The notes under the pieces: generated by a model
What the model was told of the DNA's origin: nothing
What the model saw: the letters and a program-made list of their open reading frames with translations, nothing else
Database searches by the model: none
Shown: positions 16,256 to 23,435 of the stretch, one piece after another
How positions within the stretch are numbered: the stretch's first letter is position 1
Layout: every line of letters begins with the position of its first letter
Translations under genes and position numbers: made by a program
NCBI RefSeq assembly: GCF_000430995.1
Contig: NZ_HF952018.1
Coordinates: 359,938-423,937 of the forward strand
DNA: 64,000 bases
From: Thermobrachium celere DSM 8682
GTDB lineage: Bacteria > Bacillota > Clostridia > Clostridiales > Caloramatoraceae
Direction: 5' to 3'

Positions 16256-16284
16256 TTGATTTTATGCATATAATTAAATAATAT
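16256..16284 (+). promoter_or_regulatory. promoter of nfnAB with an adjacent palindrome
   Basis: TTGATT at 16256 and TAATAT at 16279 are spaced 17 bp. A 10-bp perfect palindrome TTGTGCACAA (16243-16252) lies just upstream of the -35 and could be a regulator site. Confidence 0.4.
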
Positions 16285-16354
16285 ATAATTGAAAGTTGAA
16301 GTTGAAAAATGAAACTATCGTATTTTTAAATTGCAAATGTATGGAGGTAGTAAA

Positions 16355-17209
16355 ATGTATAAGATAATTGAGAAAAATTTTTTAGCAGAAAATATAGTTA
16401 TGTTTAAGATAAAGGCACCAATGGTTGCAAAATCTGCAAAACCAGGACAGTTTGTTATAGTTAGAATAGATGAAAAGGGAGAGAGAATACCCCTTACAAT
16501 ATGTGATTATGACAGGAGTTTAGGAACTGTATCTATTGTTGTACAGGTAGTAGGAGCTTCAACTTGTAAAATGGCAAAGTTAAATCAGGGAGATTATATA
16601 CTTGATTTTGCAGGTCCACTTGGAAATGCTTCAGAGTTTGTAAATTTAAATGAAGAAGAGCTGAAAAATAAAAAATATCTATTTGTAGCAGGAGGAGTAG
16701 GTGCAGCTCCTATTTATCCTCAAGTAAAATATTTAAGACAATTGGGAGTTTACTGTGATGTTATAATTGGAGCAAGAAGTAAGGAGCTAGTTATATTAAA
16801 GGAGGATATTGAAAAGTTAGGATGTAGAGTTTACATTAGTACAGACGATGGAAGTCTTGGTATAAGAGGAAGAGTTACAGATCTTGTTAAAAAGTTAGTT
16901 GAAGAAGGTAATACATATGATGAGGTTGTAGCAATAGGTCCTGTTGTTATGATGAAGTTTGTTTCTATGCTTACAAAGGAATTAAACATTAAAACTACAG
17001 TAAGTTTAAACTCTATTATGGTTGATGGAACAGGTATGTGTGGTGCCTGCAGGGTGACAGTTGGAGGACAGACTAAATTTACTTGTACAGATGGTCCGGA
17101 GTTTGATGGGCATCTTGTGGATTATGATGAAGTAATAAAGAGACAGAATATGTTTAGAGATGAAGAAGTAAGAAGAATGCATCATACAAGCGAATGTAGT
17201 TGTTTTTAG
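16355..17209 (+). CDS. nfnA: NfnA, FAD/[2Fe-2S] subunit of NADH-dependent reduced ferredoxin:NADP+ oxidoreductase
   Basis: 284 residues with the PyrK/ferredoxin-NADP reductase fold: FAD-binding GERIPLTICDYD, NAD-binding VAGGVGAAPIYPQ, and a C-terminal [2Fe-2S] cysteine set (DGTGMCGACRVTVGG, FTCTDGPEFDGH). With the next gene it forms NfnAB, a flavin-based electron-bifurcating transhydrogenase linking NADH, NADPH and ferredoxin in anaerobes. ATG 16355 with GGAGGTAG is the start, not the extended frame from 16331. The older name is sulfide dehydrogenase subunit SudB. Confidence 0.92.
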   Translation: MYKIIEKNFLAENIVMFKIKAPMVAKSAKPGQFVIVRIDEKGERIPLTICDYDRSLGTVSIVVQVVGASTCKMAKLNQGDYILDFAGPLGNASEFVNLNEEELKNKKYLFVAGGVGAAPIYPQVKYLRQLGVYCDVIIGARSKELVILKEDIEKLGCRVYISTDDGSLGIRGRVTDLVKKLVEEGNTYDEVVAIGPVVMMKFVSMLTKELNIKTTVSLNSIMVDGTGMCGACRVTVGGQTKFTCTDGPEFDGHLVDYDEVIKRQNMFRDEEVRRMHHTSECSCF

Positions 17210-17221
17210 TGGAGGTGGATT

Positions 17222-18601
17222 ATGAGGGTTCCTGTTAAAGAACTTAAGGTGGAGGAAAGAATAAAATGTTTTGATGAAGTGTGTTTAGGTTATAGTGAAG
17301 AGGAAGCAGTTTTGGAGGCTTCAAGGTGTTTAAATTGTAAAAGTGCTAATTGTGTTAAAAAATGTCCTGTAGGTGTTGATATACCAAAGTTTATTGAATA
17401 TATAAAGAAAAGGGAGTTTGAAAAGGCAGCAGAAATAATATTTAAATATAACAGTCTTCCTTCAATATGTGGTAGAGTTTGTCCACAGGAAATACAGTGT
17501 GAGGGTGGTTGTGTACTTGGTAAAAAGGGCGAAGCTGTTGCAATAGGTAAGTTAGAGAGGTTTATAGGAGATTATGTATTAAACAATGATATTGATGTAT
17601 TTAAAAAAGAACCCAAAAAAAATAAAAAGGTTGCTGTTGTAGGGAGTGGACCAGCAGGTCTTTCATGTGCATCCACCCTTGCAATTTTAGGGTATGATGT
17701 AACGATATTTGAAGCACTTCATGAGGCTGGTGGAGTATTAGTTTATGGAATACCAGAGTTTAGACTTCCTAAAGAAAAAATAGTAAAGAAGGAAATAGAA
17801 AATTTACTTAAACTAGGTGTTGAAATAAAGACAAATGTTATAGTAGGTAGAACCGTTACATTAAATCAACTATTTGATGAGCTAGGATATGAAGCTGTAT
17901 TCATTGGAACAGGTGCAGGGCTTCCAAAATTTATGGGTATAAAAGGTGAAAATGCTAATGGAGTTTACTCTGCAAATGAGTTTTTAACAAGAGCAAATTT
18001 AATGAGGGCCTTTTTAGATGAATATGATACTCCTCTTAAAATTGGTAAAAGGGTTGCTGTGATAGGCGGCGGAAATGTTGCAATGGATGCAGCAAGGACA
18101 GCTGTAAGACTAGGTGCTGAAGTTCATATTATATACAGAAGAACTGAAGATGAGATGCCAGCAAGGTTAGAGGAAATACATCATGCAAAGGAAGAAGGAG
18201 TAATTTTTGATGTTTTGACAAATCCAGTTGAGATACTAGCGGATGAAAATGGATGGGTAAAGGGAATGGTTTTAAGAAAAATGGAGCTTAAAGGTGTAGA
18301 TGAAAGCGGTAGAAGAATACCAGTTGAGGTTGAAGGTTCAGACTATGTTGAAGAATTTGATACAGTTATTATGGCAATAGGAACAGTACCTAATCCTATA
18401 ATTAGCTATACAACTAGTGAGATTAAGATAAATAACAAAAGATGCATAGTTGTGGAGGAGGATACAGGCAAGACAACAATGGAAGGTGTTTATGCCGGAG
18501 GGGATGCAGTAACAGGTGCAGCCACAGTAATACTTGCAATGGGAGCAGGCAAAAGAGCAGCGTATGCAATTGATCATTATTTAAGTAATAATAACAACTA
18601 A
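17222..18601 (+). CDS. nfnB: NfnB, FAD/[4Fe-4S] subunit of the bifurcating transhydrogenase
   Basis: 459 residues, glutamate-synthase small-chain fold. N-terminal cysteines for two [4Fe-4S] clusters (CLNCKSANCVKKCP; CGRVCPQEIQCEGGCV), FAD-binding VAVVGSGPAGLSCA, NADP-binding VAVIGGGNVAMDAARTA, and C-terminal YAGGDAVTGAATVILAMGAGK. The absence of a GltA large subunit and the position 12 bases after nfnA argue for NfnB rather than glutamate synthase. A strong terminator follows. Confidence 0.92.
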   Translation: MRVPVKELKVEERIKCFDEVCLGYSEEEAVLEASRCLNCKSANCVKKCPVGVDIPKFIEYIKKREFEKAAEIIFKYNSLPSICGRVCPQEIQCEGGCVLGKKGEAVAIGKLERFIGDYVLNNDIDVFKKEPKKNKKVAVVGSGPAGLSCASTLAILGYDVTIFEALHEAGGVLVYGIPEFRLPKEKIVKKEIENLLKLGVEIKTNVIVGRTVTLNQLFDELGYEAVFIGTGAGLPKFMGIKGENANGVYSANEFLTRANLMRAFLDEYDTPLKIGKRVAVIGGGNVAMDAARTAVRLGAEVHIIYRRTEDEMPARLEEIHHAKEEGVIFDVLTNPVEILADENGWVKGMVLRKMELKGVDESGRRIPVEVEGSDYVEEFDTVIMAIGTVPNPIISYTTSEIKINNKRCIVVEEDTGKTTMEGVYAGGDAVTGAATVILAMGAGKRAAYAIDHYLSNNNN

Positions 18602-18615
18602 AATTATATTTTATA

Positions 18616-18657
18616 AAAACCTCCTAGATGGACTTTAGTCCAACTAGGAGGTTTTTT
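18616..18657 (+). terminator. terminator of nfnAB
   Basis: Two-tier hairpin: outer stem CCTCCTAG / CTAGGAGG and inner stem TGGACT / AGTCCA, followed by a run of six T. Confidence 0.9.
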
Positions 18658-18822
18658 ATAAGAATATTTACCAAATAATGCTACAAAGAGTAATGCTTAT
18701 TTGTTAAAACAATGTAATAGGTAATTATAATAGAAAATCATTATTTATTACAACTATCTATTTAACAAACATAGTATAAATATTTTATACTTAACTTAGA
18801 ACATTTAAAAAGGGGGATTAAA

Positions 18823-19908
18823 ATGGGAGACAAAAAATTAATTATTATCAATGGACTTATTGTAGGATTTTTATCAGCTCTGCTTGTTAAATTTGGTAAT
18901 CCTATCAATATGGGTATCTGTGTAGCATGTTTTATTAGGGATACTGTAGGAGGTTTAGGATTACATAGAGCTGAACTTGTACAGTATGTTAGACCTGAAA
19001 TAATAGGAATTGTACTTGGAGCCTTTTTAATGTCCTATGGTAAAAGAGATTTTCAGACAAGAGGAGGTTCATCTCCGCTAACAAGGTTTGTTTTAGGATT
19101 TATAGTTATGATTGGAGCATTGATGTTTTTAGGATGTCCTCTAAGAATGGTTTTAAGACTTGCTGGTGGAGATTTAAATGCATTGTTTGGAATAGTAGGA
19201 TTTGCCTTTGGAATTTTTATAGGTATTAAGTTTCTAAATAAGGGATTTACATTAAAGAGAACATATAATTTAAACAAGGCAGAAGGATATATATTCCCAA
19301 TTATAAATTTAATTTTACTTGTATTATTGATTTCAGGTTCAACACTTCTTATATTCAGCCAAAAAGGACCAGGTTCACAACATGCTCCAATATTATTAGC
19401 CCTTTTAGTTGGTTTAGTTGTAGGTGCCTTTGCACAAAGAACAAGACTTTGTATGGTTGGTGGAATTAGAGATTTAATCTTATTTAAGGATTGGTATTTG
19501 TTATCTGGCTTTATAGCAATATTTATAGCAGCTCTACTAGGTAACATAGCATTTGGTGTGTTTAATTTAGGTTTTGTAAAGCAGCCAGTTGCACATACAG
19601 ATGGACTTTGGAACTTTTTAGGTATGGCTCTTGCGGGTTTTGGTTCTGTGTTACTTGGAGGATGTCCAATGAGACAATTGATACTAGCAGGAGAAGGAAA
19701 TATAGACTCTGTAATTTCTATTTTAGGTATGGCAACAGGAGCAGCCTTTGCACATAATTTTAAGCTTGCTTCAAGTCCACAGGGACCAACTGTTAATGGG
19801 AAAATAGCAGTTATTATTGGTTTTATAGTTGTTGCTTTAATTGGATATTTTAATATAGAAAAGAATTTAACTTTTAAGGTGAAGGGGGATGTCAAGGTTG
19901 AAGGCTAA
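18823..19908 (+). CDS. YeeE/YedE-family membrane transporter (selenium or thiosulfate type)
   Basis: 361 residues with about ten membrane helices in two similar halves. Each half has the family cysteine motifs: GICVACF and FLGCPLRM in the first, TRLCMVGGIRD and LGGCPMRQLILAGEGN in the second. The family includes YeeE, shown to import thiosulfate with a TusA partner, and the YedE branch tied by context to selenium metabolism. The following tusA-like and DUF3343 genes fit the YedE arrangement. No selD or selA is in view, so the cargo element stays open. It overlaps the TusA gene by 20 bases. Confidence 0.88.
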   Translation: MGDKKLIIINGLIVGFLSALLVKFGNPINMGICVACFIRDTVGGLGLHRAELVQYVRPEIIGIVLGAFLMSYGKRDFQTRGGSSPLTRFVLGFIVMIGALMFLGCPLRMVLRLAGGDLNALFGIVGFAFGIFIGIKFLNKGFTLKRTYNLNKAEGYIFPIINLILLVLLISGSTLLIFSQKGPGSQHAPILLALLVGLVVGAFAQRTRLCMVGGIRDLILFKDWYLLSGFIAIFIAALLGNIAFGVFNLGFVKQPVAHTDGLWNFLGMALAGFGSVLLGGCPMRQLILAGEGNIDSVISILGMATGAAFAHNFKLASSPQGPTVNGKIAVIIGFIVVALIGYFNIEKNLTFKVKGDVKVEG

Positions 19909-20113
19909 TGTGGTTGATGCAAGAGGAAGAGCATGTCCAGAACCAGTTTTATTAACGAAAAAGGCACTGGAAGTTTATAAAGAAGGTGTTGACGTAGTAG
20001 TTGACAATGTAACTGCTAGAGAAAATATAAAAAGGTTTGCTAAAAATTCAGGATACAATGTTGATGTTAAAGAAGAAAATGGGGATATAATATTAATAAT
20101 AAGAAAAGAGTGA
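19889..20113 (+). CDS. TusA/YedF-family sulfur-carrier protein
   Basis: 74 residues. VVDARGRACPEPVLLTKKAL holds the single conserved CPxP cysteine that carries persulfide (or possibly selenide) in TusA proteins. It lacks the extra C-terminal domain of longer YedF proteins. It overlaps the transporter gene and precedes DUF3343 by 4 bases. Its likely job is to accept the imported chalcogen from the transporter at the membrane. Confidence 0.9.
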   Translation: MSRLKANVVDARGRACPEPVLLTKKALEVYKEGVDVVVDNVTARENIKRFAKNSGYNVDVKEENGDIILIIRKE

Positions 20114-20117
20114 TGAT

Positions 20118-20339
20118 ATGTATATAGTAACTTTTCATACACAGTCGGCAGCATTTATGTATAAAAGGCTTCTAGAACAAAATGGTATAAAAGTTGAGCT
20201 TATGCCAACACCAAGAAAAATAAGCTCAAGCTGTGGGATATCAGCAAGAATATTTGAAGAAAGTGCAATGAAATATGTTATAGATGATTTAGATGCAATA
20301 TATGATGAAGAGTTTAATTTAATATTTAAAAATGCTTAA
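20118..20339 (+). CDS. DUF3343 small protein, putative Se/S carrier
   Basis: 73 residues. It matches the DUF3343 pattern (VTFHTQSAAFMYKRLLEQNGI, LMPTPRKISSSCGISARI). The single conserved Cys in SSSCG resembles a chalcogen-carrying residue. The family is recurrently found next to YedE and TusA/YedF in Clostridia. Function is inferred from context only. Confidence 0.85.
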   Translation: MYIVTFHTQSAAFMYKRLLEQNGIKVELMPTPRKISSSCGISARIFEESAMKYVIDDLDAIYDEEFNLIFKNA

Positions 20340-20363
20340 TAAATTCCATTAACCACACCAAAG

Positions 20364-20413
20364 GGCTGTGAATAATTTGGAAGTGTTTAGATCTTCTAAA
20401 TTATTTCACAGCC
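20364..20413 (+). repeat. long imperfect hairpin after the YedE cassette
   Basis: GGCTGTGAATAATTTGGAAG pairs with CTTC, TAAATTATTTC and ACAGCC downstream across a 9-nt loop, giving about 20 pairs with one bulge. No T-run follows, so it may be an RNA 3'-end structure or processing site rather than a standard terminator. Confidence 0.55.
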
Positions 20414-20481
20414 TATAATATTGAATTACCATAATTTTTGCTGTTATAATAACCTTTGGAACTTTTTATGGAGGTGTTAAA

Positions 20482-20727
20482 ATGTACAGCTATAAACCAA
20501 TAAGCGTATGTGCTGATGAAATTTTATTTGATATAAAAGATAATAAAATAACTAATGTTGAGTTTGTGGGTGGATGTCCAGGGAATGCCATAGGGATTGC
20601 AAGTTTGCTTGAGGGAATGGAAGTAGAAGAGGCTATAAAAAGATTAAAAGGTATAAAGTGTGGTTCTAAAAATACTTCCTGTCCAGATCAATTTGCTAAA
20701 GCCCTTGAGGAGATTATAAATAGATAA
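20482..20727 (+). CDS. TSCPD-domain protein (TIGR03905-like)
   Basis: 81 residues. It contains the domain's name-giving TSCPD tetrapeptide near the C terminus (KCGSKNTSCPDQFAKAL) and an upstream VEFVGGCPGNAIGI block. Three conserved cysteines suggest metal or redox binding; related domains occur at the C terminus of some ribonucleotide reductases. ATG 20482 has TGGAGGTG. It stands alone between two hairpins. Confidence 0.88.
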   Translation: MYSYKPISVCADEILFDIKDNKITNVEFVGGCPGNAIGIASLLEGMEVEEAIKRLKGIKCGSKNTSCPDQFAKALEEIINR

Positions 20728-20741
20728 AAAGCTATTTATTT

Positions 20742-20800
20742 GCCCATGTAAGTATTTTATGTACTTTTATAACAAATAAAAAACTTACATGGGCTGTTTT
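20742..20800 (+). terminator. terminator after the TSCPD gene
   Basis: 12-bp stem GCCCATGTAAGT / ACTTACATGGGC with a long 29-nt loop, followed by TGTTTTC. Confidence 0.6.
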
Positions 20801-20828
20801 CTACGTATAATCAATCATAAAATTTGTG

Positions 20829-21131
20829 TTATACTTCATAATCTACAACAACACGAGCCTCTCTAACTTTTGATATAAATTCTGCTACTTTTACATGTTC
20901 AGGGTGATTTTGGTAGGATTCTAGATCACTGTAGTTTTCAAACTCTGAAATTAAAACTACATCGTAAGCCTGAGGATCATTAAATGAGTTGATTCCAATT
21001 TCAATGTATTTAATTTCCTTTATCTTATCTTTTAAACCTTCAACACTTTCCTTTATTATTCTAGCATTTTCTAATTTATTTTTTCCTTCTGCAAAATCTT
21101 TAAGTTTCCACATAACGATATGTTTAATCAT
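20829..21131 (-). CDS. Dabb-family (stress-responsive A/B barrel) protein
   Basis: 100 residues. MIKHIVMWKLKD at the N terminus, the central DVVLISEFENYSDLESYQNHPEH, and the overall length match the dimeric alpha+beta barrel Dabb family. Bacterial members are mostly uncharacterised. The start has a GGGGGG ribosome site. It is divergent from the sdpR-like gene, sharing a 121-bp intergenic region. Confidence 0.9.
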   Translation of the reverse strand: MIKHIVMWKLKDFAEGKNKLENARIIKESVEGLKDKIKEIKYIEIGINSFNDPQAYDVVLISEFENYSDLESYQNHPEHVKVAEFISKVREARVVVDYEV

Positions 21132-21174
21132 ATTAATCCCCCCCTAAAAATATATCTAATTTTATTATATTTAC

Positions 21175-21238
21175 TTGCACATAAATTAGAAAGAGTAATA
21201 TAATAGTAGTAGATATTTAGAAAATTGTCTAAATATCT
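21175..21238 (+). promoter_or_regulatory. sdpR-sdpI promoter with a palindromic operator
   Basis: TTGCAC at 21175 and TATAAT at 21199 (18-bp spacer) are followed by a perfect 11-bp inverted repeat, AGATATTTAGA (21211-21221) and TCTAAATATCT (21228-21238), with a 6-nt centre. It covers the transcription start and ends just before the ribosome site. This is where an ArsR-type autorepressor would be expected to bind. Confidence 0.75.
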
Positions 21239-21252
21239 AAGGAGGTGAAAGT

Positions 21253-21540
21253 ATGAATTTACCATTTAAGGCCTTAGCAGATCCAACAAGAAGAAAAATT
21301 ATAATGCTTTTAAAGGAGAGGGATTTAACAGCGGGAGAGATTGCAGAACACTTTAATATGACAAAGCCTAGTATCTCCCATCACCTTAGCATACTCAAGC
21401 AGGCAGATTTGGTTTCTGATGAAAGAAAGGGCCAAAATATATATTATTCTTTAAATACAACTGTTTTTCAAGAACTCATAAACTGGTTTTTTGAAATCAT
21501 AGATTATAATGAAGGGGTGAAGAATAATGAGGATAAGTGA
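21253..21540 (+). CDS. ArsR/SdpR-family transcriptional repressor
   Basis: 95 residues. Winged helix: LADPTRRKIIMLLKERDLTAGEIAEHFNMTKPSISHHLSILKQADLV. No metal-binding cysteine set, as in the SdpR branch. The gene overlaps the SdpI gene by 14 bases and has a palindrome at its promoter, so autoregulation relieved through the membrane partner, as in Bacillus SdpR-SdpI, is likely. The toxin genes sdpABC are absent here. Confidence 0.9.
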   Translation: MNLPFKALADPTRRKIIMLLKERDLTAGEIAEHFNMTKPSISHHLSILKQADLVSDERKGQNIYYSLNTTVFQELINWFFEIIDYNEGVKNNEDK

Positions 21541-22180
21541 TAGGATAAAAAAAGATTGGCCAATATTATCTTTAATGTTGTTTGTTTTTATTATAAGCAT
21601 TGTTTTATATCCTTACTTACCAGATAAAGTACCAAGTCACTGGAATATAAAAGGTGAAGTTGATGCCTATTCAGGTAAATTGTTTGGAGTACTTGGGTTA
21701 AATTTAATAAATATAGGAGTTTACTTTATGTTTTTAATACTTCCAAATTTGGATCCTAGAAAGGAGAATTATGCAAAATTCTCATCAGCCTATAACATAA
21801 TAAGATATGTTTTTCATGTATTCTTTGTTTTAATGCAAATAATGATTTTAATGGCTGCTTTGGGATATAGAGTTGATGTAGGCTTTGTTGTTACTCTTTC
21901 AACTGGAATAATGTTTATACTGTTTGGAAATGTTATGGGTAAAATAAAACACAATTACTTTGTAGGAATAAGGACACCATGGACATTGGCAGATGAAGGA
22001 GTATGGGTTAAGACCCATAGATTTGCAGCACCACTTTGGGTAATGTCAGGTTTTATAATGCTTGCAGTATCCTTTATTGGTGGAATGACTGCTTTTGTTG
22101 TTCTTATGTTTGTAGTTTTTATAATTTCAGTAGTACCAATTATATATAGCTATATGATATATAAAAATATCAAAAACTAG
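21527..22180 (+). CDS. SdpI-family membrane protein with N-terminal DUF1648 domain
   Basis: 217 residues with six membrane helices. The N-terminal part (YPYLPDKVPSHWNIKGEVDAY) is a DUF1648 segment, and the SdpI signature NYFVGIRTPWTLADEGVWVKTHR follows near residue 145. In Bacillus SdpI gives immunity to a cannibalism toxin and sequesters SdpR; orphans like this one may respond to other membrane stress. Translation is coupled to the repressor. Confidence 0.9.
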   Translation: MRISDRIKKDWPILSLMLFVFIISIVLYPYLPDKVPSHWNIKGEVDAYSGKLFGVLGLNLINIGVYFMFLILPNLDPRKENYAKFSSAYNIIRYVFHVFFVLMQIMILMAALGYRVDVGFVVTLSTGIMFILFGNVMGKIKHNYFVGIRTPWTLADEGVWVKTHRFAAPLWVMSGFIMLAVSFIGGMTAFVVLMFVVFIISVVPIIYSYMIYKNIKN

Positions 22181-22201
22181 TGATTATTTTATCTAAGAAT
22201 A

Positions 22202-22246
22202 AAAAAAGCCTCATGAATGCATTTTAAGGCATCATGGGGCTTAATT
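22202..22246. terminator. bidirectional terminator between sdpI and the LiaF-like gene
   Basis: Two-tier hairpin: outer AAGCCTCATG / CATGGGGCTT, inner ATGC / GCAT, flanked by an A-run and TTAATTG. Confidence 0.75.
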
Positions 22247-22261
22247 GTTGTAATAAAGCTT

Positions 22262-22924
22262 TTAATTCTTTATTTCTATTCCACCTAAAATGGCAGTGCA
22301 TTTAATGTATAGTGTTTTTGTATATTCATAAGGTGTATTAGTCTTATTCTCCCAGCCTCCAAGTATAGGGATGCCGGTTACAACTACTCTCCAGTCCCTT
22401 GGCAATTTTATTTCTATTCCACCCATAATTGCTGTTAGAATAAGCTGTGCAGATTCAATTTGCATATTGCATTGTGATAAGTCTACTTCTGCACCACCCA
22501 TAATAGCTGTTATACTTCCACCTCTAAAATCATTTGATACATTAACAGTATCAAGGGATGAAAGTATTGCAAAGTAATCTAGGTATCTATCCTCTCTATA
22601 GTTGTTTTTTTTTGAAGTAACATTTTGAGTAAATATAAGTGATATTCCAATTATGATCAATATTGTAGGCCATAGGTATTGTTTAAACTGTCCAGGTAGC
22701 AGGTCTAGATGCCAAAGTTGTACTATTAATCCAATTATTACAAAAGAAAGACCAGCTGATGTAATCCTTCTTTGTTCTATGCAGATGTATATACCATAAA
22801 TTGCAATTAGCGATGGCCAGTATACTTTAATTAAAGAATTGAAATCAATAAGTTTCATTTGAGATAAAATCAATAAAATACCCATAATTATAAGTATTAG
22901 ACCCATTTTCCTTCTACCATTCAT
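22262..22924 (-). CDS. LiaF/DUF5668-type membrane protein
   Basis: 220 residues. Four N-terminal membrane helices in the two-by-two hairpin layout of DUF5668 (IMGILLILSQ, WPSLIAIYGIYI; FVIIGLIVQL, WPTILIIIGISLIF), then a soluble beta-repeat region with three GG-containing turns (TAIMGGAEVDLS, TAIMGGIEIKLP, TAILGGIEIKN) as in the LiaF/YvqF C terminus. LiaF restrains the LiaRS cell-envelope stress system, but no histidine kinase or response regulator is adjacent. Start ATG has GGGGGTGGAG. Confidence 0.85.
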   Translation of the reverse strand: MNGRRKMGLILIIMGILLILSQMKLIDFNSLIKVYWPSLIAIYGIYICIEQRRITSAGLSFVIIGLIVQLWHLDLLPGQFKQYLWPTILIIIGISLIFTQNVTSKKNNYREDRYLDYFAILSSLDTVNVSNDFRGGSITAIMGGAEVDLSQCNMQIESAQLILTAIMGGIEIKLPRDWRVVVTGIPILGGWENKTNTPYEYTKTLYIKCTAILGGIEIKN

Positions 22925-23027
22925 TTTTCTCCACCCCCTTTATTTAATATTATACTATAGAATTAAAATAATTAGTTACAAACTTTGTAAAAAATTATTT
23001 GTAATAAAAATGAAATATTTCAATAAA

Positions 23028-23056
23028 TGGACAAACCATATAAATTTATATATAAT
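23028..23056 (+). promoter_or_regulatory. promoter of the 73-residue orphan gene
   Basis: TGGACA at 23028 and TATAAT at 23051 with a 17-bp spacer. Confidence 0.55.
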
Positions 23057-23090
23057 ATTACTTAGAAATTCTAAAACATGAGGTGTGAGT

Positions 23091-23312
23091 ATGATACCTA
23101 CAGTTTCAAATGTTCAATTTACTAGCAATTTAAGGTATTTAGGAAATGCATCTCAGGATTTTTTAAATATAGAGCTTGTATTAAAGGTATCTAAATCTTT
23201 AGAAGTGGCAGTAGAAGAGTTTATAATGACATATGACCCAAAGAAGTTTTACAGAGGGATACAGGGGATATCCACTAAGACTATTGGACTTAATATTAAT
23301 ACATATGCATAA
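23091..23312 (+). CDS. small protein of unknown function
   Basis: 73 residues starting at ATG 23091 with GAGGTG five bases upstream (GTG 23085 in frame is less likely). No membrane segment or recognised motif. The sequence is mixed charged/hydrophobic (LRYLGNASQDFLNIELVLKVS; EEFIMTYDPKKFYRGIQG). Good promoter, ribosome site and terminator argue that it is expressed. I do not recognise the family. Confidence 0.65.
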   Translation: MIPTVSNVQFTSNLRYLGNASQDFLNIELVLKVSKSLEVAVEEFIMTYDPKKFYRGIQGISTKTIGLNINTYA

Positions 23313-23360
23313 GTGGATTTTATTTATATCACCTTATATATTAAATAAAATAGTTTGTGA

Positions 23361-23421
23361 AAAAAGCCCCATGAATTGATTTTGCAGCATAAAATAGGCT
23401 TAAAATCAATCATGGGGTTTT
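23361..23421. terminator. bidirectional terminator
   Basis: Long stem: CCCCATGAATTGATTTT (23367-23383) with AAAATCAATCATGGGG (23402-23417), one bulge, flanked by A-run and TTTTATATTTG. It separates the small gene from the convergent MFS gene. Confidence 0.82.
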
Positions 23422-23435
23422 ATATTTGTTTTAGA

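Noticed and set aside
17222-18601. Glutamate synthase small subunit
   Set aside because: No large subunit is present and the neighbour is NfnA with a [2Fe-2S] domain, so NfnB is the better call.
19053-19895. 280-codon open frame opposite the YedE-family gene
   Set aside because: Pro/Ile/Asn-rich translation with no domain, lying wholly antisense to a clear transporter gene.
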